Notes under the pieces: generated by a model
The model's input: only the letters and a program-made list of their open reading frames with translations
Databases searched by the model: none
Told to the model about the DNA's origin: nothing
Program-made: the position numbers and the translations under genes
In this document: positions 8,722-18,801 of the stretch, piece after piece
Layout: each line of letters begins with the position of its first letter
Numbering within the stretch: position 1 is the stretch's first letter
Assembly: GCF_037055355.1 (NCBI RefSeq)
Contig: NZ_CP146350.1
Span: forward strand, 8,579,001-8,643,000
Direction: 5' to 3'
DNA length: 64,000 nt
DNA from: Streptomyces sp. DG1A-41
GTDB lineage: Bacteria > Actinomycetota > Actinomycetes > Streptomycetales > Streptomycetaceae

Positions 8722-9978
8722 TCAGGCCCCGACGACGCGCAGCGACAGCCACAGCGCGACCACGGCCGGCACCAGCGCGGCCGGTACCGCGAGCAGCCCG
8801 AGCCGGGTGAACTCCCCGAGCCCGACCCGGTGTCCGTGCTGCTGCACGATCCGCCGCCACAGCAGGGTCGCCAGCGATCCGGCGTAGGTCAGGTTGGGGC
8901 CGATGTTCACGCCGAGCAGCACCGCCGGCACGGCACCGGGACCGGCCCCCGCGGTCAGCGGCAGCAGCACCAGGACCGCGGGCAGGTTGTTGATGAGGTT
9001 CGCCAGGACGGCGGCCAGCACGGCCACGCCCAGCAGCGTGAGCAGGCCCGATCCGTCGGGCAGCACCCGGTGGAGCGCGTCGGCGAGCCCGTGGTCGACG
9101 ACCGCCCGCACGACGACGCCGAGGCCGAGCACGAACGCCAGGAAGGCCGGTGCCGCGGACCGCAGCACCGTCAGCGGGGTGGCCGACCGCCGCAGCAGCG
9201 CCCGCACGGCCAGCACGAGCGCACCGGCCAGGGCGGCCCACGCCGGTGCGATCCCGAGGGCGGAGGCCACGACGAACCCGGCGAGCGTGCAGCCCACGGT
9301 GATCAGGGCGAACAGCGGCAGCTCGGGTGGCCGTTCGGGGGTGGGGGAGGGGAGAGGAGCGGCCAGTTCGTCGTCGAAGAAGCGCCGGAACACCAGGTAC
9401 TCGGCGCCGATCGCCACCAGCCAGGGCAGCGCCATCAGTGCCGCGAACCGGGTGAAGCTCAGCCCGCTCGCCGTGAAGGCCAGCAGGTTGGTCAGGTTGG
9501 AGACCGGCAGCAGCAGCGAGGCGGTGTTCGACAGATGGGCGCACGCGTAGAGGTGCGGCCGGGCCTGGACACCCATCCGGGTGGCGGTGGCGAGCACCAC
9601 CGGTGTCAGCAGGACGACGGTGGCGTCCAGACTGAGCACGGCCGTGATGACGGAAGCCAGCGCGAACACCGCGGTCAGCAGCCGCGCGGGACGCCCGGCC
9701 GCCCAGCGGGCCATCCACGCCCCGCACGCCGTGAACAGCCCCTCGACGTCACAGAAGTGGGCGAGCACCAGCACGGCCGCGAGGAAGCCGACCACGGGCC
9801 CCAGCCGCTGGATCTCCTCCCACGCGTGGTCCGGCGGGATCACTCCGACGGCGACCGCGAGCCCGGCGGCCGGAACCGCCAGCACCGCCTCGGGCAGCCC
9901 TCGCGGGCGGAGCACGGCCCACAGGAGCACGGCGGCCAGCAGCGCCACGGACAGGACTTCGGCGAGCAGGGTGTTCAG
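8722..9978 (-). CDS. ArsB/NhaD-like membrane transporter
   Basis: 418 aa polytopic protein of the ion transporter superfamily that includes ArsB, with about 10-11 hydrophobic segments. Two family-type half-repeat motifs are visible, SNLTNLLAFTASGLSF and NLINNLPAVLVLLPL. It may export arsenite or another anion, but no arsenic-resistance regulator or reductase is nearby. The frame is open far upstream without an ATG or GTG that fits. The best start is a CTG at 9978, which has GGAGGA seven bases upstream and yields the family-like N-terminus NTLLAEVLSVALL. It converges with the lectin gene, leaving 12 bp. Confidence 0.8.
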   Translation of the reverse strand: MNTLLAEVLSVALLAAVLLWAVLRPRGLPEAVLAVPAAGLAVAVGVIPPDHAWEEIQRLGPVVGFLAAVLVLAHFCDVEGLFTACGAWMARWAAGRPARLLTAVFALASVITAVLSLDATVVLLTPVVLATATRMGVQARPHLYACAHLSNTASLLLPVSNLTNLLAFTASGLSFTRFAALMALPWLVAIGAEYLVFRRFFDDELAAPLPSPTPERPPELPLFALITVGCTLAGFVVASALGIAPAWAALAGALVLAVRALLRRSATPLTVLRSAAPAFLAFVLGLGVVVRAVVDHGLADALHRVLPDGSGLLTLLGVAVLAAVLANLINNLPAVLVLLPLTAGAGPGAVPAVLLGVNIGPNLTYAGSLATLLWRRIVQQHGHRVGLGEFTRLGLLAVPAALVPAVVALWLSLRVVGA

Positions 9979-10010
9979 GGCGACGTCCTCCGCGACGTGA
10001 TCAGGTCGTG

Positions 10011-10034
10011 CCCGCCCATGAAAACAGGGGCGGG
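10011..10034 (-). terminator. Hairpin between DUF4232 gene and transporter
   Basis: Perfect 7-bp arms CCCGCCC/GGGCGGG around a 10-base loop, on the minus-strand transcript just after the lipoprotein gene. It separates two genes that otherwise share one open frame, supporting two distinct genes rather than a fusion. There is no U-tract, as is common in Streptomyces. Confidence 0.5.
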
Positions 10035-10059
10035 TAAGAGAGCCACGACCGCCCTGCCG

Positions 10060-10613
10060 GCCGCACGGCCCGCTGCCCGCCTCGAACGCCGTCAGGAAGA
10101 CCGAGGACGCGTTCCCGCCGACCGGCACACCGGCCGTCCACCGCACCTTCAGCGGCTTCCGTCCGTCCGGCGGAGTCACCAGCAGCGCCGCCGGAGTCGC
10201 GGTGCGGGCACCACTGACGTCGGGGGCGGCGTACCGCAGCCCGGCCCAGGCGCTCTCGTCCGGCGCCAGTTTCACGGTCGCGGGCTCGCCGGGGGTGCGC
10301 TTGGGGCCGGGGCCCGGCTGCCGGCCGGACGCGTCCACGAACGCGGTGCCCGGACAGCCGTGCAGGGTGCACGTGCGCGAGGAGACGTTGGTCAGCACGA
10401 CCGGGAAGTTCCGCTGCCCGGCCCCCGGATCCATCGGGCCGGCGCAGGCGCGCAGCTCGAAGGTGTGGCAGCGGGTACCGGTTCCGGCGGCGGGCAACTG
10501 CCGCGCGGCGCTCTCCGCGCGGTGCTCGCTGCCACAGGCGGTCAGCGTGCCGAGGGCCGGACCGCACTCGCGGGCATGAGCGCCCGGCGTACGGACTGGG
10601 ACGTTGTGGCCAT
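10060..10613 (-). pseudogene. DUF4232-type lipoprotein, frameshifted near its start
   Basis: The body encodes a DUF4232-like secreted domain: CHTFELRACAGP, then NFPVVLTNVSSRTCTLHGCPG, then APDESAWAGLRY and a final FLTAFEAGSG. The lipobox LTAC fits acylation of the following Cys. The start ATG at 10613 opens MATTSQSVRRALMPASAV, but the frame then shifts: one missing base near 10560 separates the signal peptide from the lipobox. The 3' end is also uncertain, because no stop appears where the domain should end, so 10060 is approximate. The lipoprotein is probably anchored outside the membrane; its role is unknown. Confidence 0.6.
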
Positions 10614-10663
10614 GCCCTTCGGGTGTCCGACGCAACCGGGAAACCGCGTCCCTTCACATCTCG

Positions 10664-13051
10664 TCACATCGCGTCGAGCAGTTCCAGCTCCGCCCAGATC
10701 GTCTTGCCCTCGGCGGTGTGCCTGCTGCCCCAGCGCTGGGTGAGCTGGGCGACCAGGAGCAGCCCGCGGCCGCCCTCGTCCCAGGTCTTGGCGCGGCGCA
10801 GGTGCGGCGCCGTGTGATTGGCGTCGGACACCTCGCAGATCAGCGTGGACGCGTCGTGGATCAGCCGCAGCCGGATGGGCGGGGCGCCGTAGCGGATGGC
10901 GTTGGTGACCAGCTCGCTCACCACCAGTTCCGCGGTGAACGTGGCCTCGATCAGCCCCCAGCGGTCGAGCTGGTCGACGACCTGTTTGCGGATGGGGGCC
11001 ACCAGCGCCGGGTCGGCGGGGATGTCCCAGGTCGCGACCTGCGAGGACGGCAGGCCGCGGGTGCGGGCCAGCAGCAGGGCCACGTCGTCGGCGGAGCCGC
11101 CCGGCGGGAGCAGGGCGTGCAGCACGCGGTCGCAGGTCTCGTCCAGGGAGTCGGAAGGGGCCGACAGGGCCTCGCGCAGCATCCGGTGACTCGCGTCGAC
11201 GTCCCGCTCACGTCCCGCGAGCAGCCCGTCCGTGTGGAACGACAGGACACTGCCCTCCCGCAGCTCCACCTCGGCGGACTCGAACGGCAGCCCCCCGACA
11301 CCGAGCGGGGGACCGGAGGGCAGGTCGAGCTGCCGGGCCGGCCCGTCCGGCGGGACCAGCAGGGGCTGCGGGTGCCCGGCCCGGGCCAGGGTGCAGCGCC
11401 GCGACACGGGGTCGTACACCGCGTACAGGCAGGTCGCGCCGACCTCCCCGGTGGCGGCGTCGCTGCCGGACTCCTGGGAGAGCCGGACGACGAGGTCGTC
11501 GAGGTGGGTGAGCAGCTCGTCGGGGGCCAGGTCGATGTCGGCGAGGGTGCGGACGGCGGTGCGCAGCCGGCCCATGGTGGCCGAGGCCTGGATGCCGTGG
11601 CCGACGACGTCCCCGACGACCATCGCCACACGCATCCCGGACAGCGGGATCACGTCGAACCAGTCGCCGCCCACGCCGGAGCGGGTGGCGGGAAGGTAGC
11701 GGGAGGCCGCCTCCACCGCCGCGGTGCGCGGCAGCGTGCGGGGCAGCAGGCTGCGTTGCAGGGTGAGCGTCGTCTCGCGCTCGCGGGAGTAGCGGCGGGC
11801 GTTGTCGATGCAGACGGCGGCCCGGGCCGTGACCTCCTCGGCCAGCAGTACGTCGTCCTCGGTGAAGGGCTCGGGGCGCCGGAAGCGGGTGAAGACCGCG
11901 ACCCCGAGGGTCGAGCCCCTGGCCTGGAGCGGCACGGACATCGTGGAGTGGACGCCGTACTCGCGGATCCGCCGGAACCGGACCGGGTCCCAGGCCAGCC
12001 ACTTCTCGAGGTCGCCGCCGTCCGCTCGGGAGGCCACGACCGTGTGCCCTGCGAGGAGCGAGGCGGCCTGCGGGGAGCCCTCCGGATAGACGTCCACCTG
12101 CCCCGGCTTGGCCACGGCCTCGGGGCTGCCCGCGTTGACCGACTGGTGGGCGGCCCGGCGCAGGCTCACCGGCGGGGCCGGCAGGCCGGCGGACTCGCCG
12201 CCGTGCTCCCGTACGTCGAGCAGGTCGACGCTGACGAAGTCGGCGAGCGCCGGGACGCACACGTCCGCCAGCTCCTGGGCCGTACGGGTGACGTCGAGGG
12301 TGGTGCCGATCCGCACGCTCGCCTCGTTGACCAGCTGGAGCCGCTCCCGTGACCGGTACTGGTCGCTGAAGTCGTGGGCCGTCACGCACACGCCCCGCAC
12401 CCGCCCCGAGTCGTCGGTGAGCGGTGCGAGCAGGGCCAGCCAGGCGTGCGCACCGCGGCTCTCGCCGCTGGCCTTCATGTACGTCTGCATGTCCTGCCGC
12501 CGGCCGGTGCTCAGCACGCGGCGCAGATACTCCTCGAGCTCCGCGTTCTGCGGCCGGCTGCCGATGTCGGTGGGCCGCAGGCCCCGCAGCCGGTCGGCGG
12601 GCAGCCCCAGGAGATCCGCCATGGCGTCGTTGACGCCGCGCAGCCGCAGCCGCTCGTCGAAGACCATCGTGGCGCAGGGCGACTGCGTCAGGGCCGCCCG
12701 CACCAGCGGGTCGTCCGGCAGCTCCGGTCCGGGGGCCTCCGGCGGGGACACGGCGAGCCACTCGGCCGCCTCCGGGCCGTCCGGCGGTCTGCGGTGGGCG
12801 ACCACCCACGCGGAGACCGTGTGCCCGTCGCGGTGACGCAGGGTGAGCGTCCCGCTCCAGCGGGGGTCGGCTGGCACGGGCGGCGGCTCCGCTCCGTCGG
12901 CCAGCAGCTCGGCGGCCGGGCGGCCCAGGACCTCGGCGGCCGTGTGGCCCAGCAGATGGTGTGCGCCCTCGCTCCACTCGGCGAGCGTGCCGTCGGCGGC
13001 GATGACGGCACGGGCGGCCACGCCATCGTCGAACGGCTCGTCCGGGCTCAT
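10664..13051 (-). CDS. PAS-GAF PP2C phosphatase with HATPase domain (RsbU/SpoIIE type)
   Basis: 795 aa. Two PAS-like sensor domains cover about residues 12-110 and 125-240, a GAF domain about 250-415, a PP2C/SpoIIE phosphatase about 430-640 (GGDWFDV, VGDVVGHG and ADDVALLL metal-binding motifs), and a C-terminal GHKL ATPase about 680-790 (ELVTNAIRYG, DEGGRGLLLV). Phosphatase plus anti-sigma-kinase-like ATPase on one chain is a common Streptomyces partner-switching architecture. The likely substrate is a phosphorylated anti-sigma-factor antagonist, but none is encoded nearby. The start at MSPDEP is preferred over an upstream in-frame start that adds 26 atypical residues. Confidence 0.9.
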   Translation of the reverse strand: MSPDEPFDDGVAARAVIAADGTLAEWSEGAHHLLGHTAAEVLGRPAAELLADGAEPPPVPADPRWSGTLTLRHRDGHTVSAWVVAHRRPPDGPEAAEWLAVSPPEAPGPELPDDPLVRAALTQSPCATMVFDERLRLRGVNDAMADLLGLPADRLRGLRPTDIGSRPQNAELEEYLRRVLSTGRRQDMQTYMKASGESRGAHAWLALLAPLTDDSGRVRGVCVTAHDFSDQYRSRERLQLVNEASVRIGTTLDVTRTAQELADVCVPALADFVSVDLLDVREHGGESAGLPAPPVSLRRAAHQSVNAGSPEAVAKPGQVDVYPEGSPQAASLLAGHTVVASRADGGDLEKWLAWDPVRFRRIREYGVHSTMSVPLQARGSTLGVAVFTRFRRPEPFTEDDVLLAEEVTARAAVCIDNARRYSRERETTLTLQRSLLPRTLPRTAAVEAASRYLPATRSGVGGDWFDVIPLSGMRVAMVVGDVVGHGIQASATMGRLRTAVRTLADIDLAPDELLTHLDDLVVRLSQESGSDAATGEVGATCLYAVYDPVSRRCTLARAGHPQPLLVPPDGPARQLDLPSGPPLGVGGLPFESAEVELREGSVLSFHTDGLLAGRERDVDASHRMLREALSAPSDSLDETCDRVLHALLPPGGSADDVALLLARTRGLPSSQVATWDIPADPALVAPIRKQVVDQLDRWGLIEATFTAELVVSELVTNAIRYGAPPIRLRLIHDASTLICEVSDANHTAPHLRRAKTWDEGGRGLLLVAQLTQRWGSRHTAEGKTIWAELELLDAM

Positions 13052-13305
13052 CGTCGCCACTCCATACGGACACTCACAGTGATCAGGGAGGTCGCTTGAG
13101 TTCCAGACTAATCCGTGGGCGCCCGGCATGGACGGGCAACCCCTGTGCCGCCCGCCCGCACGGTCAAGGCGCGATTCCGGCCGATGTGACGTCTGGGGCA
13201 GAACGGCGCTGCCGCACTCTTGACGGCCCTGTGTGACACCTCGACAGAATCTGTTTGTTCACGATGAGTTGTGAGTACTTCTGGGCCTGATGAGAGAGAG
13301 CCGTC

Positions 13306-16300
13306 ATGTCGGTCACGCGCAGATCGGTCCTGCTCGCCTCCGCCGCCGCGCCCGCGGCCGGAACACTTCTGGGCGCCCCTCAGGCGTGGGCCGCCGAGGA
13401 GACGCGCGGCGCGTCCGGCCGCCGCACCGTCGCCCTGCGCGACGGCTGGCGCTTCGCGCTGGTCAACCAGGGCGGGATCACCGACCCGACCGGCGCGTAT
13501 GCCGACGCCGCCCTGCCCGGGTACGACGACTCCCGGTGGCGCGAGGTCGCCGTCCCGCACGACTGGAGCATCGAGCAGACCCCCACCACCGAACACGGCA
13601 CCACCAGCGGCACCGGCTTCCTCCCCGGCGGCCTCGGCTGGTACCGCCTGCCCTTCACCCTGCCGCCCGCCCTCGCCGGCCGGCGGATCTCGGTGGAGTT
13701 CGACGGCGTCTACATGGACTCCCACGTCTACTGCAACGGCAAGGAGGCCGGCCGCCACCCCTACGGTTACACCGGCTTCGCCCTCGACCTGACCGACCTG
13801 GTGCACACCGACGGCACCACCGAGAACGTGCTCGCGGTCAAGGTCCAGAACCGGCTCCCCAGCAGCCGCTGGTACTCGGGCAGCGGCATCTACCGCGAGG
13901 CCCGCCTGGTGATCACCGAGCCGGTGCACGTGGCCCGCTGGGGCACCCGCGTCACCACACCCGAGATCTCCGCCGAACGGGCCGTCGTACGGATCGACAC
14001 GTCGGTCGTCAACGCGTCGGGCGCGGGCGCCGACGTCGAGGTCGTCTCCCGGATCGTCGATCCGAAGGGCCGGACGGTCGCCCGTACCGCCTCCACGGTC
14101 GCCGTCACCGACGAGAAGACCGAGACCCACGAACTCACCGTCCGGCGCCCCGAGCTGTGGGACATCGCGGCCCCGCGCCGCTACACCCTGCACACCCAAC
14201 TGCGCGTGGGCGGCAGGACCACCGACACCTACCGCACGCCCTTCGGCTTCCGCACCTTCCGCTTCGACCCGGACGAGGGCTTCTTCCTCAACGGCACCCA
14301 CCACAAGCTCAAGGGCGTCGACCTCCACCACGACCTGGGCGCGCTCGGCGCCGCCGTCAGCATCGACGCCGTCCGCCGTCAGATGGAGATCATGCGGTCC
14401 ATGGGCGTCAACGCCCTGCGCACCTCCCACAACCCGCCCGCGCCCGAGGTGATCCAGGTCTGCGAGGAACTGGGCGTCGTCCTGCTGGTGGAGGCGTTCG
14501 ACTGCTGGCGCACCGGCAAGAACCGGTACGACTACGGCCGGTTCTTCGACGAGTGGTGCGAGAAGGACGCCACCGAAATGGTGCTGGCGGCCCGCAACTC
14601 GCCCGCCGTGCTGATGTGGTCCATCGGCAACGAGGTCCCCGACTCCACCTCCACCGCCGGCCTCGCCATGGCCGACCGGATCATCGCCGCGATCAGGGCC
14701 GCGGACGACACCCGCCCGCTGATCATCGGCTCCGACAAGTACCGCCGCCTCCCCGCCAAGGGCTCCGCGGCCGACCTGATGCTGGCCAAGCTGGACGGGC
14801 TCGGCCTCAACTACAACACCGCCAAGTCGGTGGACCAGCTGCACGCCGCCTACCCGCACCTCTTCCTCTTCGAGTCCGAGTCCTCCTCGGAGACCTCGAC
14901 ACGGGGCGAGTACCAGGAGCCCGAACACCTCAACACCGGCGAGAACCACACGCCCGGAAGGCGCGGGACCTCCTCCTACGACAACAATCTCGCCTCCTGG
15001 ACCATGAGCGGTGAGTACGGCCACAAGAAGGACCGGGACCGCAAGTGGTTCGCCGGGCAGTTCCTGTGGTCGGGCATCGACTACATCGGCGAGCCCACGC
15101 CGTACGACGTCTTCCCGGTCAAGGCGTCCTTCTTCGGCGCGGTCGACACCGCGGGCTTCCCCAAGGACATGTATTACCTGTTCCAGAGTCAGTGGACCGA
15201 GAAGCCGATGGTCCACCTGCTGCCGATGACCTGGAACCACGCCGAGGGCGACACGGTCGAGGTCTGGGCGTACGCCAACGTCGACACCGTCGAGCTGTTC
15301 CTCAACGGAAAGTCCCTGGGCGTACGGCGGTTCGACACCAAGAAGACCGTCGACGGCCGCACGTACCTGGAGACGACCGAGGCGACCGGCGACGACAAGA
15401 ACTTCACCGACGGCCCCTACCCCGGCAGCTACACCAGCCCGAACGGCAGTGCCGGCAAGCTCCATCTGACCTGGCAAGTGCCCTACGAGCCAGGCGAGTT
15501 GAAGGCGGTCGCCCGGCGGAACGGGAAGACCGTCGCCACCGACGTGCTGCGCACCGCCGGCGCCCCGCACGCGATACGCCTGACGCCGGACCGCGAGTTC
15601 CTCGCCGCCGACGGGCGTTCGCTCGTCTTCGTGACCGCCGAGGTGGTCGACCGGCGCGGTGTGGTGGTGCCCGACGCGGATCACCTGCTCTCCTTCGAGG
15701 TCGCGGGCGGCTCCCTCGCCGGGCTCGACAACGGCCGCCAGGAGAGCGCCGAGCGCTACCAGGCGAGCACCCGCACCGCCTTCCACGGCAAAACCCTCGC
15801 CATCGTCCGCTCCGGCACGAAGGCGGGCACGGTGAAGGTGACCGCCCGCGCCGACGGCCTGCGCGCCGGCACGGCGACCGTACGCGCCACCCGGGCGGGG
15901 GACCGGGCCGTGACCGCCCCGCCCGTGTTCGAGCCGGAGCACCCGGCGCCCGTCGACTACCCGCACGCGGACGCCAGTTACTCCGGCCGTCCGGACACCC
16001 TGCCCGCCGCCATGCTCGACGGCGACCCGGCCACCGGCTGGTCCAACGGCTTCTTCAAGCAGGCCACGGCCCTGCTGCCCGCCTTCGACGGCGCCCGCAC
16101 CGAGGACTGGGTCACGGTCGACCACGGACGCACCCGCGGCTTCGACCGGGTGGACGTCTCCTTCACCGTGGACGCCACGCACAGCCTGCCCGCGGCGATC
16201 GAGGTGGCGGTGTGGGACGGCGGGGCATGGCGGGCCGTGGAGGGCACGGCGATCGACTGGGCCACCGCCTCCGACGCCCCGACCGTGATCACCTTCAAGG

Positions 16301-16401
16301 CCGTCCGCGGCTCCCGGATCCGGCTCACGATGACGAGCCGCCACCCCGACGAGGCCCGGGGCGCCCTCCGCATCAGCCGGCTGGAGGCCCCGGCCGCCTG
16401 A
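13306..16401 (+). CDS. Secreted GH2 beta-galactosidase
   Basis: 1031 aa exported glycoside hydrolase family 2 enzyme. The N-terminus has a twin-arginine signal (TRRSVLLAS) ending about AQAWAA. Domains in order: GH2 jelly-roll sugar-binding domain (about 45-205), immunoglobulin-like domain (about 210-320), TIM barrel (about 325-600), a DUF4982-like domain (about 630-740), a bacterial Ig-like region (about 755-850), and a C-terminal F5/8-type discoidin module (about 885-1030). The acid/base is E443 in WSIGNEVPD; the nucleophile is E523 or E525 in LFLFESESSSE. Activity is probably on beta-galactosides or related plant-derived oligosaccharides outside the cell. It precedes a cellulase gene, with a hairpin between them. 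Confidence 0.9.
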   Translation: MSVTRRSVLLASAAAPAAGTLLGAPQAWAAEETRGASGRRTVALRDGWRFALVNQGGITDPTGAYADAALPGYDDSRWREVAVPHDWSIEQTPTTEHGTTSGTGFLPGGLGWYRLPFTLPPALAGRRISVEFDGVYMDSHVYCNGKEAGRHPYGYTGFALDLTDLVHTDGTTENVLAVKVQNRLPSSRWYSGSGIYREARLVITEPVHVARWGTRVTTPEISAERAVVRIDTSVVNASGAGADVEVVSRIVDPKGRTVARTASTVAVTDEKTETHELTVRRPELWDIAAPRRYTLHTQLRVGGRTTDTYRTPFGFRTFRFDPDEGFFLNGTHHKLKGVDLHHDLGALGAAVSIDAVRRQMEIMRSMGVNALRTSHNPPAPEVIQVCEELGVVLLVEAFDCWRTGKNRYDYGRFFDEWCEKDATEMVLAARNSPAVLMWSIGNEVPDSTSTAGLAMADRIIAAIRAADDTRPLIIGSDKYRRLPAKGSAADLMLAKLDGLGLNYNTAKSVDQLHAAYPHLFLFESESSSETSTRGEYQEPEHLNTGENHTPGRRGTSSYDNNLASWTMSGEYGHKKDRDRKWFAGQFLWSGIDYIGEPTPYDVFPVKASFFGAVDTAGFPKDMYYLFQSQWTEKPMVHLLPMTWNHAEGDTVEVWAYANVDTVELFLNGKSLGVRRFDTKKTVDGRTYLETTEATGDDKNFTDGPYPGSYTSPNGSAGKLHLTWQVPYEPGELKAVARRNGKTVATDVLRTAGAPHAIRLTPDREFLAADGRSLVFVTAEVVDRRGVVVPDADHLLSFEVAGGSLAGLDNGRQESAERYQASTRTAFHGKTLAIVRSGTKAGTVKVTARADGLRAGTATVRATRAGDRAVTAPPVFEPEHPAPVDYPHADASYSGRPDTLPAAMLDGDPATGWSNGFFKQATALLPAFDGARTEDWVTVDHGRTRGFDRVDVSFTVDATHSLPAAIEVAVWDGGAWRAVEGTAIDWATASDAPTVITFKAVRGSRIRLTMTSRHPDEARGALRISRLEAPAA

Positions 16402-16414
16402 GTCCTCGGCCGCG

Positions 16415-16458
16415 ACGGTCCGGGCGGGCTGGCCAACAGCCATTCCTGTCCGGACCGT
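16415..16458 (+). terminator. Hairpin after the GH2 gene
   Basis: Outer arms ACGGTCCGG/CCGGACCGT (9 bp) enclose an inner stem GGCTG/CAGCC. It starts 13 bp after the beta-galactosidase stop and ends 46 bp before the cellulase operator, so it probably isolates the two genes. Confidence 0.6.
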
Positions 16459-16503
16459 TGACGGAGTGTCACATCAACCACAACCATGGCGGGCATCCGC
16501 ATC

Positions 16504-16517
16504 TGGGAGCGCTCCCA
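16504..16517. promoter_or_regulatory. CebR-type operator
   Basis: The perfect 14-bp palindrome TGGGAGCGCTCCCA is the consensus binding site of CebR, the LacI-family repressor that senses cello-oligosaccharides in Streptomyces. It lies 40 bp before the GTG start of the GH9 cellulase, where repressor binding would block transcription until cellobiose or cellotriose is present. Confidence 0.88.
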
Positions 16518-16557
16518 CGCTCGAGCGCCACCCGCACCTCCCCAGAGGAGCCCAGAC

Positions 16558-18801
16558 GTGAAACGACGCAGAACCGCCCTGTTGTCCCTGACGGCCCTCC
16601 TGACGACCGTGCTCACCGCGCTGCCCTCCGCACCGGCCGGGGCGGAAGAGACCGAGCAGGTCAGGAACGGCACCTTCGACACCACCACGGCACCCTGGTG
16701 GACGACCAGCAACGTCACCGCGGGCCTGTCCGGCGGCCGGCTCTGCGCCGACGTCCCCGGCGGCACCACCAACCGCTGGGACGCGGCCGTCGGGCAGAAC
16801 GACATCACTCTCGTGAAGGGGGAGTCGTACCGCTTCTCCTTCAGCGCGAGCGGCACGCCGGCCGGGCACGCGGTGCGGGCGATCGTGGGCCTGTCCGTGT
16901 CGCCCTACGACACCTACCACGAGGTGTCGCCGCAGCTCAGCGTCTCCGGTGACACCTACTCCTACACCTTCACCTCGCCCGTCGACACCACCCAGGGCCA
17001 GGTCGGCTTCCAGCTCGGCGGCAGCGCGGATCCGTGGCGCTTCTGCCTGGACGACGTCTCGCTGCTCGGCGGGGTGGCGCCGGAGCCGTACGAGCCCGAC
17101 ACAGGGCCCCGGGTCCGTGTCAACCAGGTCGCCTACCTGCCCGCCGGGCCGAAGAACGCCACCCTGGTCACCGACGCCACGGCGAAACTGCCCTGGGAGC
17201 TGAGGACCTCCGGCGGGACGGTGGTCGCCCGGGGCGCGACCGTGCCGCGGGGCGTCGACGCCTCTTCCGGGCAGAACGTCCACTCGATCGACTTCGGCGC
17301 GTACCGCACGAAGGGCACGGGCCTCACGCTGGTCGCCGACGGCGAGACCAGCCGCCCCTTCGACATCGACGCGAGCGCTTACGAGCGGCTCCGGCTGGAC
17401 TCGGCGAAGTACTACTACACCCAGCGCAGCGGCATCGCGATACGCGACGACCTGCGGCCCGGCTACGGCCGCCCGGCCGGGCACGTGGGCGTGGCACCCA
17501 ACAAGGGCGACACCGCCGTGCCGTGCCAGCCCGGAGTCTGCGACTACACCCTGGACGTCAGCGGCGGCTGGTACGACGCCGGCGACCACGGCAAGTACGT
17601 CGTCAACGGCGGCATCTCCACCTGGGAGGTGCTCAGCACCCACGAACGCGCCCTGCACGCCCGCACCGGCGACACCGGCAAGCTCGGCGACGGCACACTC
17701 GCCATCCCCGAGAGCGGCAACAAGGTCCCCGACATCCTCGACGAGGCCCGCTGGGAGCTGGAGTTCCTGCTCAGGATGCAGGTGCCCGACGGGAAGCCGC
17801 TGGCCGGCATGGCCCACCACAAGGTGCACGACGAGCAGTGGACCGGCCTGCCCCTGCTGCCCAGTGACGACCCGCAGAAGCGCGAACTGCACCCGCCGTC
17901 CACCGCGGCCACCCTGAACCTCGCGGCCACGGCGGCACAGGCGGCCCGCCTCTACCGGCCCCACGACAAGGCGTTCGCCGACAGGGCGCTGGCGGCCGCC
18001 CGCAAGGCCTGGTCGGCGGCGCTCGCCCACCCCGACCGCTACGCCTCCGAGAGCGACGGCATCGGCGGCGGCGCCTACCCCGACCGCGACGTCACCGACG
18101 ACTTCTACTGGGCGGCGGCCGAGCTGTACCTCAGCACGGGGGAGAAGCGGTTCGAGGAGTACGTCCTGAAGTCGCCGGTCCACACGGCCGACCTCTTCGG
18201 CCCGCTCGGCTTCGACTGGGCCCGCACGGGCGCGGCGGGCCGCCTCGACCTCGCCACGGTGCCGAACAAGCTGCCCGGCCGGGACAAGGTCCGCCGGTCC
18301 GTCGTCAAGGGCGCCGACCGCTACCTGGCCACGCTGAAGGCACAGCCCTACGGCATGCCGTACGCCCCCGACGGCAACAAGTACGACTGGGGCTCCACCC
18401 ACCAGATCCTCAACAACGCCGTCGTCCTCGCCACCGCGTACGACATCACCGGCGCCTCGAAGTACCGCGACGGCGCGCTCCAGAGCATGGACTACATCCT
18501 GGGCCGCAACGCGCTGAACATCTCCTACGTCACCGGTTACGGCGAGGTCAGCGCCCAGAACCAGCACAGCCGCTGGTACGCCCGCCAGCTCGATCCGAAC
18601 CTGCCGAACCCGCCGAAGGGCACCCTCTCGGGCGGGCCCAACTCGAGCATCCAGGACCCCTACGCACAGAGCAAACTCCAGGGCTGCGTCGGCCAGTTCT
18701 GCTACATCGACGACATCCAGTCCTGGTCGACCAACGAGCACACGATCAACTGGAACGCCGCCCTGACCCGCATGGCCGCCTTCGTGGCCGACCAGGGGTA
18801 G
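16558..18801 (+). CDS. Secreted GH9 cellulase with N-terminal CBM
   Basis: 747 aa endoglucanase-type enzyme. A Sec signal peptide (residues 1 to about 30, ending SAPAGA) is followed by a CBM4/9-like carbohydrate-binding module (about 35-175), a CelD-like immunoglobulin domain (about 185-270) and a GH9 (alpha/alpha)6 catalytic domain (about 275-745). The catalytic aspartates are in [13 protein letters not shown], and the C-terminal general acid is the Glu in [13 protein letters not shown]. The GTG start at 16558 follows GAGGAG at good distance; an in-frame ATG at 16486 would place the CebR site inside the gene. Control by CebR is inferred from the operator. A long imperfect palindrome starts right at the stop codon. 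Confidence 0.93.
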   Translation: MKRRRTALLSLTALLTTVLTALPSAPAGAEETEQVRNGTFDTTTAPWWTTSNVTAGLSGGRLCADVPGGTTNRWDAAVGQNDITLVKGESYRFSFSASGTPAGHAVRAIVGLSVSPYDTYHEVSPQLSVSGDTYSYTFTSPVDTTQGQVGFQLGGSADPWRFCLDDVSLLGGVAPEPYEPDTGPRVRVNQVAYLPAGPKNATLVTDATAKLPWELRTSGGTVVARGATVPRGVDASSGQNVHSIDFGAYRTKGTGLTLVADGETSRPFDIDASAYERLRLDSAKYYYTQRSGIAIRDDLRPGYGRPAGHVGVAPNKGDTAVPCQPGVCDYTLDVSGGWYDAGDHGKYVVNGGISTWEVLSTHERALHARTGDTGKLGDGTLAIPESGNKVPDILDEARWELEFLLRMQVPDGKPLAGMAHHKVHDEQWTGLPLLPSDDPQKRELHPPSTAATLNLAATAAQAARLYRPHDKAFADRALAAARKAWSAALAHPDRYASESDGIGGGAYPDRDVTDDFYWAAAELYLSTGEKRFEEYVLKSPVHTADLFGPLGFDWARTGAAGRLDLATVPNKLPGRDKVRRSVVKGADRYLATLKAQPYGMPYAPDGNKYDWGSTHQILNNAVVLATAYDITGASKYRDGALQSMDYILGRNALNISYVTGYGEVSAQNQHSRWYARQLDPNLPNPPKGTLSGGPNSSIQDPYAQSKLQGCVGQFCYIDDIQSWSTNEHTINWNAALTRMAAFVADQG

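Noticed and set aside
8722..10635. A single 637-aa frame joining a DUF4232 lipoprotein to an ArsB-like transporter
   Set aside because: The join has no linker character, a hairpin lies between the parts, and a strong ribosome-binding site precedes the transporter portion. The shared frame is better explained by a frameshift or chance.
13108..16443. A 1111-aa minus-strand frame opposite the beta-galactosidase
   Set aside because: Val/Gly/Arg-rich antisense shadow of a clearly conserved GH2 gene, with no domain or start site of its own.
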